Of a DNA stretch of 64,000 nt, positions 17,667 through 27,149 are shown piece after piece. Location of the stretch: positions 2,356,001 to 2,420,000 of the forward strand of contig OY781040.1 in assembly GCA_963676095.1 (NCBI GenBank), written 5' to 3'. The notes below the pieces were generated by a model. The model made no database searches. It was not told the origin of the DNA and was given only the letters and a program-made list of their open reading frames with translations. Made by a program: the position numbers and the translations under genes. How positions within the stretch are numbered: position 1 is the first letter of the stretch; every line of letters begins with the position of its first letter. This stretch comes from G963676095 sp963676095 (GTDB lineage Bacteria > Bacteroidota > Bacteroidia > Bacteroidales > Prolixibacteraceae).

Positions 17667-19313
17667 TCAGAAATAACCATGTGTTTGTACATCCCCGTAT
17701 TTCAGGGCAATTTCGAGTCGTTTTACCCGTAAACCCATTGAAGGCGCCCTGAATGATACAGTATTATATCCCTGCTTCAGACAGGAAACAGGAATGACAA
17801 AGGCATACTCCTTTTCATTAGAGGATAAACCTCGCCCCCTGTCATAAAGGGCCACATATTCCGGCTTCTCGTCCAATACTTGCCCGTTTACTATGGGCAG
17901 GCATAACGAAGCCTTCTCCAACCGGAAAAACAAAATGGCTTCCACAGGAACTGTAACCCGGGGATCATCGCCCAAATAAATCTCAGCACTGCCTGTTTTG
18001 TCTTTTTCAACCGCCAGAGGCAGAGGAGAAACAGGATTAATGCCATATTGCCCGGAACTATCGCACAGGCAATAGATCTTATTCCTGTATTTCAGGGTCT
18101 CTAACGAGCCTATTTCCTTCAACAGACCCGGAAAATTCACCCTGCAAACCTGCCCGCCTTCTTCCGGTTGAAGCTGCCCGTTATCTTTAGACAGGTACTC
18201 CCCGTAATATTGATTAAAAAGGTAAAGGCCGTCAGCTCCCTGCGATAAAATATGAGAAGCCATTCCCCTCAGCATTCCATGGGAAAAGGGTTCACGGGGA
18301 CGATACCCGCCATCGTCGATCGAGGCATACACCGGGATATCCGGATTACCGAGGTCATTTATAAATTTTGCAACAGGCAACGAAGGGTCACCAAGCCAGT
18401 GAACGCCGATACTAACAAAATCGACCAGTCCAAGCCTGACCCATTCCGGCACGTCAAGCCCTTTGTCCAAACAGTCCTTTATTGTCGGCGGAACTCTCAC
18501 CGACAACAGGATTTTTTTTCCTCTCTCTGCAGAAACCTCATCCACTTTCTCCCGGATATCTTTGACCAGTTGTGTTATCAGCGGGGCATCCTTTCTTCCT
18601 TCACCCAACCTGAAATAAACAATAAACCTCATAAAATCAAGATCATAACCATCAATCATATCATATTTCCTAAGCTGTTCGGAAATAACAGACAGTTTAT
18701 GGTCACGGACTTCCTGGTATGCGAAATCAAGTGCCTGGTTCGCATGCCATCCCGGAGTATTGTCGTTCAGCCGGAATTCAGGATGATGGTACCAAAAATC
18801 AGGGAAAGCAACGGGACAATGTACCGTTGTGTCACAAAAATGAAGGTCATTCATCCGGTAAGTAATGAAAGCCTCCATGCCATCTTTTTTTGCCCGTGTA
18901 AGCGATGCCGCGATCAAATCGGTCCCTGCTGATTCCAGGTTCCGGAAATTCCGGTAAAACCGTTTATAAAGGTTAAATGCTGCAGTATCACAGCCACAAT
19001 CAAGCTTCCCATTCAGGTCGTCTCCCAGAACCCGCCCGTATTTCGAGCGGTAAAGCATGTAATCGCTGCCGCTGCACATCATATAGGTCGTAACCTGCGA
19101 ATTGGCAACCTCATCGACATAGGCATTGATATCGTCTACCGTCAGGGGACGATTGTGGAACCAGTAATTTCCCAGGGCATCGGTCCCGTCGTTGTTATGG
19201 ATCACCCTGTATTTATGAGGAGAGGGAGATTCGGCATGGCACCCTGCCAGCAATAGTAGAATTCCGAAAAAAATTAGGAGATGGCTTATCGGAACAATCT
19301 TCCTTAAAGTCAT
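17667..19313 (-). CDS. Putative TIM-barrel glycoside hydrolase, lipoprotein
   Basis: A 548-residue protein with a lipoprotein signal (lipobox LLLAGC, Cys25). The central region has the layout of GH10-like/GHL barrels: ALDFAYQEVRDHKL (194-207) followed by GYDLDFMRF (222-230), whose acidic residues are candidates for the active site. A later FVSIGVHWLGDP and a SIDDGGYRPREP loop could carry further catalytic side chains. A C-terminal beta-sandwich of about 120 residues follows. I cannot assign it to a named CAZy family with confidence. It is the first gene after susD and is packed against GH106, so it should act on the same pectic substrate, probably at the cell surface. Confidence 0.6.
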   Translation of the reverse strand: MTLRKIVPISHLLIFFGILLLLAGCHAESPSPHKYRVIHNNDGTDALGNYWFHNRPLTVDDINAYVDEVANSQVTTYMMCSGSDYMLYRSKYGRVLGDDLNGKLDCGCDTAAFNLYKRFYRNFRNLESAGTDLIAASLTRAKKDGMEAFITYRMNDLHFCDTTVHCPVAFPDFWYHHPEFRLNDNTPGWHANQALDFAYQEVRDHKLSVISEQLRKYDMIDGYDLDFMRFIVYFRLGEGRKDAPLITQLVKDIREKVDEVSAERGKKILLSVRVPPTIKDCLDKGLDVPEWVRLGLVDFVSIGVHWLGDPSLPVAKFINDLGNPDIPVYASIDDGGYRPREPFSHGMLRGMASHILSQGADGLYLFNQYYGEYLSKDNGQLQPEEGGQVCRVNFPGLLKEIGSLETLKYRNKIYCLCDSSGQYGINPVSPLPLAVEKDKTGSAEIYLGDDPRVTVPVEAILFFRLEKASLCLPIVNGQVLDEKPEYVALYDRGRGLSSNEKEYAFVIPVSCLKQGYNTVSFRAPSMGLRVKRLEIALKYGDVQTHGYF

Positions 19314-19407
19314 TTATATTAAAATTTTACAGTTAATAAAAGAAGTAATTTAAGGGGGTCCAAAAAGCAGGAACGATTGTTGTTGCCAAGAAAAAATAGC
19401 TGAATCA

Positions 19408-19457
19408 ACATATTGAATAACAAACTATTATACCTATCAACCAATAACAATATGTTC
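19408..19457 (-). promoter_or_regulatory. Inverted repeat between susD and the glycosidase genes
   Basis: A perfect 9-bp inverted repeat (AACATATTG / CAATATGTT, 32 bp apart) lies in the 192-bp gap after susD. No U-tract follows, so it is not a classical terminator. It could slow transcription, or protect the 3' end of the susC-susD message so that these two are made in excess of the enzymes. That role is inference. Confidence 0.4.
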
Positions 19458-19505
19458 TCCTTACTTTCCGGACACGCCCTTACCAAAGAATATATTTGAC
19501 GCTGT

Positions 19506-21116
19506 TTAATTCTGTTCACATAAAGGATTATACAACATTTCATCTTCAGGGATCTGCAATGTCATATCTTCTACGCTGTATGTGCCTTTATCCACATGAT
19601 TGGAGGAGGCAGTGCGGTCAACGGACGTATTCCACCGTTTGTTGTTGTAGAATTCACGACCGCCTTCTCCCCATAACTCGATGCGGGTTTGAAGTTCGAC
19701 CATCTGTAACGCTGTCATCCCGCTCATGCTGGAATAAGTATCGCAGGTTAAAGAAGTGGCTCCCGATCTTGTACGTGCAGCCAAAAGTGTATTCAGCGTT
19801 TCCTTCGCAGCGGACGCATTGCCGTTTTGGGCCTCGGCTTCTGCTTTCATGAGCAGAACTTCTGATGACCGCATATAGTAACAGGTGACGGTTCCGACAT
19901 TCTTTTTATCATCGGTGCCAATACCATGAGTAGCAGCAAATTTCAGATTGGTATAAGCCGGGATATATTCTACGGTACCACTGGTAGGATAGGCATAATC
20001 TCCGAAATCGGATGACATAAAGCAATCTTTGCGATAATCATTATCGTCAATTTTTTCGTACAAACGGTTATCGATCCGGGCAAAGCCCTGTCCCAGACCG
20101 CCGGAACTCTCGCCAAACGGATTGAGCCAGCCGCAATAGGAGGTCAGCGCCGTCCCTACCGGAAAACCCAGAATAACCTCAGGGTTTACATCGTTGTCCA
20201 GAAAGCCGTTGGTTTCCGGACGGATCTCCGGATCTGTTGCCGTACCGACATTGTTTACACCGCCATATACGCTTTGTCCCATAAGAGCGGGATAATTGTT
20301 GAGGATATCATCGCAGGCAGAAATCACTGTGGACCAGTCTCCCGTAACCAGGCTTACCCGGGCCATGATAAATTTTGTAACAGACAGATCGATATCGGTA
20401 AGCGTTTCTGTCGTGTACCCAATCCCTGCGTCCTCGAATAGTTGTACGGCCTTATTCAGATCGTTTTTTATAAAATCGTACGTTTCATCAGAAGAAGACC
20501 GCGCTTTATAATCCTGTGTCGGAGAATAAGTATCATAGAGCATCAGTCCAAGTTTATCACTTCCTCCCTGTAAATACGAATCCTGGTAATTTTCCATCAG
20601 GCAACTGTAGGCATATGCCCTGACCACTAATCCACGGGCCTCATATTCCATCAATGTTTTAGTCGTTCCTACAGTTTCATCATCCAGATAGTTCAGCATC
20701 TTGTTGGCCGTGGTAATCAGACTCCAGTAGTGGAGCCAGTAATAAGCATTTTTATCAACAGATGTGGAAATAAAATCGCGCAGATAATATTCATCAGCTC
20801 CAAAGATACTGAGGGTTTGATCTCCGAATACAATATCGTTCCCCTCAAGGTTACGCATATGATCCAGTCCCTGAACAGAATAATACCGCCCGTCGGCACT
20901 TCCGGCTCCATTCTTCCCGGAAGCATTAAACTGATATGGCATATTGTTTGCCATGCTCGACATAATCAGGTCTATCGTTGCAGAATCACCTGAAGCCAAT
21001 AATTGCTTTATCTGTTCGTCGGTTATGCTGTTTGCAGGTGTTAAATCGAGCTGATCGCCGCATGAGGTAAAAATCAGACCTGCAATAAATAGTATTCCAA
21101 TGATATAAATTCTCAT
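19506..21116 (-). CDS. SusD/RagB-type surface glycan-binding lipoprotein
   Basis: A 536-residue SusD-like protein. The lipobox FTSC puts the lipid on Cys19. The body shows the family's pattern: LDLTPANSITDEQI near the start, TPR-like helices with KFIMARVSLVTGDW, and a C-terminal SSEVLLMKAEAEAQ plus RIELWGEGGREFYNNKRW segment typical of SusD_RagB proteins. It forms the lid on the neighbouring SusC porin and captures pectic oligosaccharides at the cell surface. It begins 21 bp after susC, the standard arrangement. Confidence 0.95.
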   Translation of the reverse strand: MRIYIIGILFIAGLIFTSCGDQLDLTPANSITDEQIKQLLASGDSATIDLIMSSMANNMPYQFNASGKNGAGSADGRYYSVQGLDHMRNLEGNDIVFGDQTLSIFGADEYYLRDFISTSVDKNAYYWLHYWSLITTANKMLNYLDDETVGTTKTLMEYEARGLVVRAYAYSCLMENYQDSYLQGGSDKLGLMLYDTYSPTQDYKARSSSDETYDFIKNDLNKAVQLFEDAGIGYTTETLTDIDLSVTKFIMARVSLVTGDWSTVISACDDILNNYPALMGQSVYGGVNNVGTATDPEIRPETNGFLDNDVNPEVILGFPVGTALTSYCGWLNPFGESSGGLGQGFARIDNRLYEKIDDNDYRKDCFMSSDFGDYAYPTSGTVEYIPAYTNLKFAATHGIGTDDKKNVGTVTCYYMRSSEVLLMKAEAEAQNGNASAAKETLNTLLAARTRSGATSLTCDTYSSMSGMTALQMVELQTRIELWGEGGREFYNNKRWNTSVDRTASSNHVDKGTYSVEDMTLQIPEDEMLYNPLCEQN

Positions 21117-21137
21117 AGTTTCAAACTTTTTAGGAGT

Positions 21138-24100
21138 TTATAAATCCAGGTTAACGCCGAATGAAATTGTTCGCATAGAAGGATATGCATAAGCACCCAC
21201 TTCAAATCCTCCGACCAGCGACATACGCGGATCAATTCCGGAATGAGAGGTAACCATCAGCAGGTTATCTGCGGACACATATATGCGCATATTGCTGACT
21301 TTATATCTTTTCGTGATCGATCCGGGAAAAGTATAGCCCAGGGTGAGGTTCTTAAGGTTCAGGTACGAAGCGCTGAACAAGGCCATATCGGTATATAACC
21401 AACTGCCGAATGTAGCCCCGTTCCCGTAGGTATTATTATACATCACCATTGGAAATTTTGCCTTCGTATTGTTTGGGGTCCACGTATTCCCGATCAACTC
21501 GGCAGAGATTGCGCTGCCCAGGTTTTCGCTGATATAAAGGTTATTCCCATAGTCGGTGCTAAAAAACTTGCCACCTAACTGATAAGCCAGCATTCCTGTA
21601 AAGTCGAAATTTTTATACTTTACAGTTGTACTGAAACCGCCGATCCAGTCAGGGATAGCACTTCCCTTCTCGTAACGGCTTGCCAAAGAATAATTTGTCG
21701 TTTTAACATCCGATCCCACTTCTGCATCCGGAAAATCCTCGTCTCCCCCAGTGACCTTATGATAGAAAAGGGGAAGCCCTGTGCTCTGGTCTACTCCTGC
21801 ATACCTGAAGAGGTAAATATTGTAATAATCTTTTCCGACTCCACGCAGGTAAGTAACTCCGGAGGAACTTCCGGCGCCGGAAGCACTCCAGGCATCAGCC
21901 GTTGCAGTCCAGCAACCATCCAGCTCATCTGAGCCGACACCGGCTGGGACTCCCGTCAGTACTGTTGTATAATGGGTACCATTCAGGGAGACTGTCCAGA
22001 AAAGATCTTTGTTTTTAATAAGATCAATATTTAGCTCAACTTCGAAACCCCTGTTCCTGATCTTTGCAGAGTTTGTCTGGATGCTTGACTGACCGAGTGA
22101 ACTTGCAATGGGCTGGTCCCAGATAGCGTTGATCGTATTCTTGTTATAGAAATCAAATGTACCGTGTAGTCTGTCATATAAGCTAAATTCGATCCCTGTA
22201 TCAAAGGTCCTGGTTTTTTCCCAGGTCAGGCCGTCATTTACATAAGAGCCCTGTGTTAATGTATAACTGGCCGGGGTCCCGGTTCCTCCGGTTGAAGAAG
22301 TATAGGTGGCCCCATAAGACCAGGTCTGATAACCTGAATAATTTGAAATACCGCTTTCATTGCCTATAAGGCCATAGCTGGCCCGAATTTTCAGATTATT
22401 TAACCAATTTTTTGTATTAGACATAAATTCTTCGGAAGATACTCTCCAGCCTCCACCGACCGACCAAAAGTTACCCCACCGGTCAGAATTATGTTTAAAC
22501 TTGGACGAACCATCCCGGCGCAAGGAAGCTTCGGCATAGTATTTTTCATCATAAATATAATTGACCCTTCCAAAGTAACTTTCCATGGTCCGTGCATATT
22601 CATTGCCCCCATTGCCACTAAAGGTCCCCCCGATATTCTGGGCAACAAAATTGGCAAAAGTGGCATAGCCGGGAACAAGCTCGTAAGACGACCTGTAATT
22701 TAAGCTCTCATAATGATACTTGTTAAATTCATGACCGGCCACTCCTTCGAGGTGGTGTTTATCAAAGTCATGGGAATAATTAAGCAATTGCTGCGTATTA
22801 AAAATGGATACATTCTGATACGTTTTTCCGAACGCTCCGGTCCCCTCAGCCTGGCCTGTTTCACTTTGCCAATAACGGGTACGGGTTTCATGGTATTTTT
22901 CCAGCCCCATGTTTGTGGTAAAGGTGAGGCCCTTCATTAGTTCTGCCTCAGCATAAGACCGGGTAACGATGTCGCTCGATTTCCGAAGGTCCATATCTTC
23001 GTCCAGCATTGTAAGAACATTTGTCGATCCTAAAGAAGTAGAAGTCAGCCCCAGCGGAGAATATGTATCGCCAGCCTCCACGTGGACTTTCTTTTCACCA
23101 TTTTCATAAATATAATTTCCGTTTTCATCATGAGCATATAACTGGATCAGCTGGTTCTGTCCGTTTATAAAGCGAAAAATATTGGCAACTGACGATCCCG
23201 GGTTACGTCCGTAACGGGTAGCAGGCGATTGGGTTTCACGCCAAGAATAGGCAACGTTGCTCCCTACCTTCAGCCAGTCATACAGTTGAGCGTCAATATT
23301 CGAACGTCCGGAGTAACGTTCAAAACTCGATCCTCGGATATAGGAAGGATCTTCCAGGTACCCCAGCGAAAGGAAATAATCTACCTGATCTGTTCCTCCT
23401 GATGCAGAAACATTATATTCCTGGCGGAAGCTGTTTTTCAAAATGTACTTGTCATAACTGTCATTATAAAGCAACCGGGCATTCGGGTTGAGCTTTCCGT
23501 CTGTGTTGACCAGATAAGCCCCCGACATGGTAGAACTTGAGGTAGCTCCTGAGCCCGATGATGTATAGACTGCACCCGGGACACTATATAACATCCAGTT
23601 TCCAAGGCTATTCCGTGAAAAAGAAGTGGTTGATCCGGTATAGTCGAATAAATGGGCGCTGGCAAATTCAGCGGCTTCTCCGTCTGTCATATTTGGATTC
23701 TGCACATTTGTGGTATAATTTTTAGAGATTCCTGTTCCATCAATACCATATCTTACCGAATTGTAGATAGCCAGCCATGCATATTCATAGAGATCTTTCG
23801 GATTTGATATTTTATCATATTCATAGGGTCCGACCTGGTTAATACCCCACCGGCCTTCAAAAGAAATTTTTGTATCGCCTTTACTCCCTTTCTTGGTTGT
23901 AATCAAAACAACGCCGTTTGCCCCTCTTGATCCGTACATTGCTGTTGAGGCGGCATCCTTTAAAACAGTGATACTGGCAATATCTTTCGAATTGATCGTC
24001 GACAGGGGATTATCATTCTGGGCCGGTACACCATCAATGACCACCAGCGCATTTGCATAATTTTGCTTTGAAGAGGCAATACCCCTTAACCGGATGCCCA

Positions 24101-24911
24101 TGTCCAAACCAGGCTGCCCGTCAACTGCCGAAACCTGGATCCCGGGAACCGCGCCTTCCAACGCCCTGGTAACAGTCGAATTTGACTGTGCCGCGATAAG
24201 ATTGTTATCAACCGTACTAATAGAGCCGGTCAAATCCTTTTTCTTTGCCGTTCCATAAGCGACAGCGACAACCTCATCGATGCCAACGACTTCCTCTTCC
24301 ATCGTTACATTAATAACATTTTGCCCGGTTGCATCCAGCTCCTGGCCCTTCATGCCCACAAACGAAAAAACAAGAGTCTGGTTATCAATAGGAACCACAA
24401 TCGTGTATATCCCGTCAATATCAGTAACGGTCCCCTTCGTTGTCCCTTTAATCACAACAGTCACCCCAGGCAATGGCCTCCCGTTCGAATCAGTTACTTT
24501 GCCTGTCTTTTTTCCCTGCTGTTCGACTTCTGAGGTCCGGGTCGTCAAAACAATTTGCCTGCCCTCAATGGTATAGGAAACATTGGTCTCCTTAAAAATT
24601 TCATCCAGAATATCCCGGACATGAGCATTTTCCATCTGAATAGTAACTTTCCGGTCAATGTCGATCAGTTTGCTACTGTATAAAAAATAGAAATCGCTCC
24701 GGTCTTCGATATTCGCAAGCACGCTTTTCACAGAACTATTACTCATCTTTAATGAAATCGTAGTGGTTTGGGTCTGTGAATAGGAAACTCCGGCAAAAGA
24801 CTGAAATATTGCCAGAAACAAAATAACGCACGTTAATTTCATGTACACAAGTGTTTTTTTCATTCCTGGAGATAAACGCCCAAGAACGACCAGGTTCAAC
24901 TTTTTTTCCAT
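21138..24911 (-). CDS. SusC/RagA-type TonB-dependent receptor with STN signalling domain
   Basis: A 1257-residue outer-membrane transporter. Order of parts: signal segment (to about 45), STN domain (about 50-123), a carboxypeptidase-regulatory-like beta-sandwich (about 136-210), the TonB plug (about 230-345, with VLKDAASTAMYGSRGANGV) and a 22-strand barrel ending FGVNLDL. It imports oligosaccharides using TonB energy. The STN domain is the part that contacts FecR-type anti-sigma proteins. Together with the fecR and ECF sigma genes directly upstream, this shows a trans-envelope circuit in which substrate binding switches on the operon. Confidence 0.96.
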   Translation of the reverse strand: MEKKLNLVVLGRLSPGMKKTLVYMKLTCVILFLAIFQSFAGVSYSQTQTTTISLKMSNSSVKSVLANIEDRSDFYFLYSSKLIDIDRKVTIQMENAHVRDILDEIFKETNVSYTIEGRQIVLTTRTSEVEQQGKKTGKVTDSNGRPLPGVTVVIKGTTKGTVTDIDGIYTIVVPIDNQTLVFSFVGMKGQELDATGQNVINVTMEEEVVGIDEVVAVAYGTAKKKDLTGSISTVDNNLIAAQSNSTVTRALEGAVPGIQVSAVDGQPGLDMGIRLRGIASSKQNYANALVVIDGVPAQNDNPLSTINSKDIASITVLKDAASTAMYGSRGANGVVLITTKKGSKGDTKISFEGRWGINQVGPYEYDKISNPKDLYEYAWLAIYNSVRYGIDGTGISKNYTTNVQNPNMTDGEAAEFASAHLFDYTGSTTSFSRNSLGNWMLYSVPGAVYTSSGSGATSSSTMSGAYLVNTDGKLNPNARLLYNDSYDKYILKNSFRQEYNVSASGGTDQVDYFLSLGYLEDPSYIRGSSFERYSGRSNIDAQLYDWLKVGSNVAYSWRETQSPATRYGRNPGSSVANIFRFINGQNQLIQLYAHDENGNYIYENGEKKVHVEAGDTYSPLGLTSTSLGSTNVLTMLDEDMDLRKSSDIVTRSYAEAELMKGLTFTTNMGLEKYHETRTRYWQSETGQAEGTGAFGKTYQNVSIFNTQQLLNYSHDFDKHHLEGVAGHEFNKYHYESLNYRSSYELVPGYATFANFVAQNIGGTFSGNGGNEYARTMESYFGRVNYIYDEKYYAEASLRRDGSSKFKHNSDRWGNFWSVGGGWRVSSEEFMSNTKNWLNNLKIRASYGLIGNESGISNYSGYQTWSYGATYTSSTGGTGTPASYTLTQGSYVNDGLTWEKTRTFDTGIEFSLYDRLHGTFDFYNKNTINAIWDQPIASSLGQSSIQTNSAKIRNRGFEVELNIDLIKNKDLFWTVSLNGTHYTTVLTGVPAGVGSDELDGCWTATADAWSASGAGSSSGVTYLRGVGKDYYNIYLFRYAGVDQSTGLPLFYHKVTGGDEDFPDAEVGSDVKTTNYSLASRYEKGSAIPDWIGGFSTTVKYKNFDFTGMLAYQLGGKFFSTDYGNNLYISENLGSAISAELIGNTWTPNNTKAKFPMVMYNNTYGNGATFGSWLYTDMALFSASYLNLKNLTLGYTFPGSITKRYKVSNMRIYVSADNLLMVTSHSGIDPRMSLVGGFEVGAYAYPSMRTISFGVNLDL

Positions 24912-25055
24912 AGATTTGTACCGTTTATGTAATTAAACTATTTACTGACCGGCAGTGAATGGATCAGATTCCTGTCGGTCTTTTTTTATATCATTTCTAT
25001 TACTCTCCTATATTTTAGTTTTTCAGGGTGTTTTTAAAAATTCTTTTTTCAGCAG

Positions 25056-26081
25056 CTATCTCTTTTTAAGATAAAATATTTGTCTGAACGTATTCCCTGT
25101 CCGAATCGTTTTCACCGAGTAATCGACGGGAATTGCCAGCGAGATCAAACGGAAAGTCTGTTCCGGCTTTTCATCATAGATCGTGGCAGTAAGCAGGAAA
25201 TTTTCCAGTTCAGGATCCTGCATTACAATGTCGATGTTATACCAGCGACTTAGTTTTTTTACGGCAATTCCCAATGGTTCATCCTGAAGGATCAACCGTC
25301 CGTCGATCCAGGAACTTGAGATAGAAGGGTCAACATCCAGACGGGTAACTTCATCCGACTCCGGATCGTAACGGATCTGTTGTCCAGGGGTCAGATTATA
25401 CCTCTGTTTTTCATGTTGCAGTTCAACCTTGCCCTCAACCAGTGTCGCCTCAAAGTAGCTATCCGAAGAATACGCATTCAGATTGAATTTCGTACCGGTA
25501 ACCATTGTCTTCATCATCGGGTTGTCAACGATAAATGGCCTCTTCGGGTTCTTCGCCACTTCAAAGAAAGCCTCCCCGTCAACAAAAACCTGCCGGCTGT
25601 CCTTTCCGAACTTTTCGGGATACCTGAATTTCGTGCCATCATGTAACCAGACTATCGTCCCGTCTCCCAAAGTGATTCTTGTCCGGGTACCTGCTTTCGT
25701 ATAAATTTCATGTTCGACGGGAGCTATATCTTTTTGTTCCGGATTAAAGTTCCCGGCTAAAAAGAGGTAAACAGTCAAAATAAACAACGGCACAATCAAA
25801 ACAGCTGCCACCCTGGAAAACGAACGATAAAATATTCCCCAACGGGCTATCCTGGCAGACTTTTTTTCACGGATATTAATTTCCTTTCTGATTTTTTCCA
25901 ACCACTTCTCAAAATCAGGCTTCTCGCCTACGAGAGACAGCTCAGCATCCTTCCAGATATCGCTTAACAAACGAAATGAATTATCTTCATTCTCTTTGTC
26001 TTTCAACCAATCGATAATGCCCTTCGATTCTTCCTCCGAAGTTTTTCCAAGCAAATACTTTATGATGACTGACTGGTCCAT
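25056..26081 (-). CDS. FecR-family anti-sigma factor
   Basis: A 341-residue single-pass inner-membrane protein. A cytoplasmic N-terminal region (1-90) would hold the sigma factor, a membrane segment spans about 91-110, and the periplasmic part has the FecR domain (about 125-220, EIYTKAGTRTRITLGDGT and VFVDGEAFFEVAKNP) and a C-terminal DUF4974-like domain with LSRWYNIDI. It relays a signal from the STN domain of the SusC protein to the ECF sigma factor encoded just upstream. It sits between these two partner genes. Confidence 0.95.
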   Translation of the reverse strand: MDQSVIIKYLLGKTSEEESKGIIDWLKDKENEDNSFRLLSDIWKDAELSLVGEKPDFEKWLEKIRKEINIREKKSARIARWGIFYRSFSRVAAVLIVPLFILTVYLFLAGNFNPEQKDIAPVEHEIYTKAGTRTRITLGDGTIVWLHDGTKFRYPEKFGKDSRQVFVDGEAFFEVAKNPKRPFIVDNPMMKTMVTGTKFNLNAYSSDSYFEATLVEGKVELQHEKQRYNLTPGQQIRYDPESDEVTRLDVDPSISSSWIDGRLILQDEPLGIAVKKLSRWYNIDIVMQDPELENFLLTATIYDEKPEQTFRLISLAIPVDYSVKTIRTGNTFRQIFYLKKR

Positions 26082-26260
26082 CCGGTGCCTTTTTATACTT
26101 AATACGCAAACGAACTGCTTTAACCCTGAGTGCCGGTTAAATTATTTTTAAAAAATTTAACCGGTTTTTATTCAAAAAGAGATAATAAGTAACCTGAAAT
26201 AAAACAATACCTCATCACCTGTCGATTAAACAACAGGGAATCAATAATCACTGAGAACAT

Positions 26261-26836
26261 TCAATTGATAAAAAGATAAAAAAACAAGCATTCCAGCAGC
26301 ATATTTTTGCCTAAACGTTCCCGGAGGGTTTTCAATGCAGAAGTCATATGGCTCTCTACTGTCTTAACAGAAATATTCAATTCATCCGCAATCTCCTGGT
26401 TCGAAAATCCTCCTTCCCTGCTTAAGATAAAAATCTGCCGTCTTTTTTCGGGAAAACTATTGATCACCTGGCTCGCAATATTTTCCAGATTTTTAAATTC
26501 AATCCTGATCTCCGTCTCATTTGTAGAATAACTTTTATTCTTAACAAACGTCTCAACTTTCTTCTTTTCTGATTTGTCCTTCCTCAGCCAGGAAATAATT
26601 TCATGATAGGTCACCGAAAAAAGAAACGACCTGAAAGACAGGTGCTGATCAATCTGATGCCGTTTTTCCCAAATTTTTATAAAAACGATCTGCGTGATCT
26701 CTTCGGCAACAAAGGCTTGCTTGGTTATTCCTAAAGAAAAAGCATATATCCGTTCGGCATATTTCCGGAATAATTTATCAAACGCCTCATAATCATCATT
26801 ATTTAGCGCCTCAATATATACCTCGTCCTCCAGCAT
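26261..26836 (-). CDS. ECF-type RNA polymerase sigma factor
   Basis: A 191-residue sigma-70-like factor with region 2 (about 12-78, AFDKLFRKYAERIYAFSL to FRSFLFSVTYHEII) and region 4 (about 122-172, FSNQEIADELNISVKTVESH helix-turn-helix). It is the first gene of the ECF-FecR-SusC-SusD unit and should direct transcription of the downstream pectin operon when FecR releases it. The 179-bp gap to fecR suggests a separate signal may exist there. Full length for the family. Confidence 0.95.
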   Translation of the reverse strand: MLEDEVYIEALNNDDYEAFDKLFRKYAERIYAFSLGITKQAFVAEEITQIVFIKIWEKRHQIDQHLSFRSFLFSVTYHEIISWLRKDKSEKKKVETFVKNKSYSTNETEIRIEFKNLENIASQVINSFPEKRRQIFILSREGGFSNQEIADELNISVKTVESHMTSALKTLRERLGKNMLLECLFFYLFIN

Positions 26837-27149
26837 GCCAGTTGTTATAAGAATTAATGAAACGTTACAAATTTAGAATATTTCTTGTCTAAACATTCTT
26901 TTTGTTTCAAACATAAACAATTTTCCCAATATATTAACTTATTGTCAACCGACAGCAAAGCGTTTTTTCTTCTAACGAGTTAAACCAGACCTGTAATCTC
27001 TAATTATTAATCAGCAATGGCAATTTATAGGGCTCCATTTCAAACTTTTATTCATATCCAATATTTTCCTTTTCAGACAGAAACATCCAATATCATTTAA
27101 AATCCTTAAGCCTGAAAATATATGATTTACCTTTAGTCAATAATCCGTA
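26837..27149. other. Intergenic region upstream of the ECF sigma gene
   Basis: This 313-bp AT-rich stretch separates the pectin locus from the LytT gene. The only supportable element is a -7-like box for the sigma gene (see 26868-26875). No gene or repeat was found. Confidence 0.5.
26868..26875 (-). promoter_or_regulatory. -7-like promoter box for the ECF sigma gene
   Basis: TAAATTTG on the minus strand fits the Bacteroidota -7 consensus TAnnTTTG, 32 bp before the sigma start. No good TTTG -33 box was found at the expected spacing. Confidence 0.35.

Noticed and set aside
24940..24982. Riboswitch-like hairpin upstream of susC (GACCGACAG/CTGCCGGTC)
   Set aside because: A single 9-bp stem with a mismatch and no further conserved structure; not enough to call a regulatory RNA.
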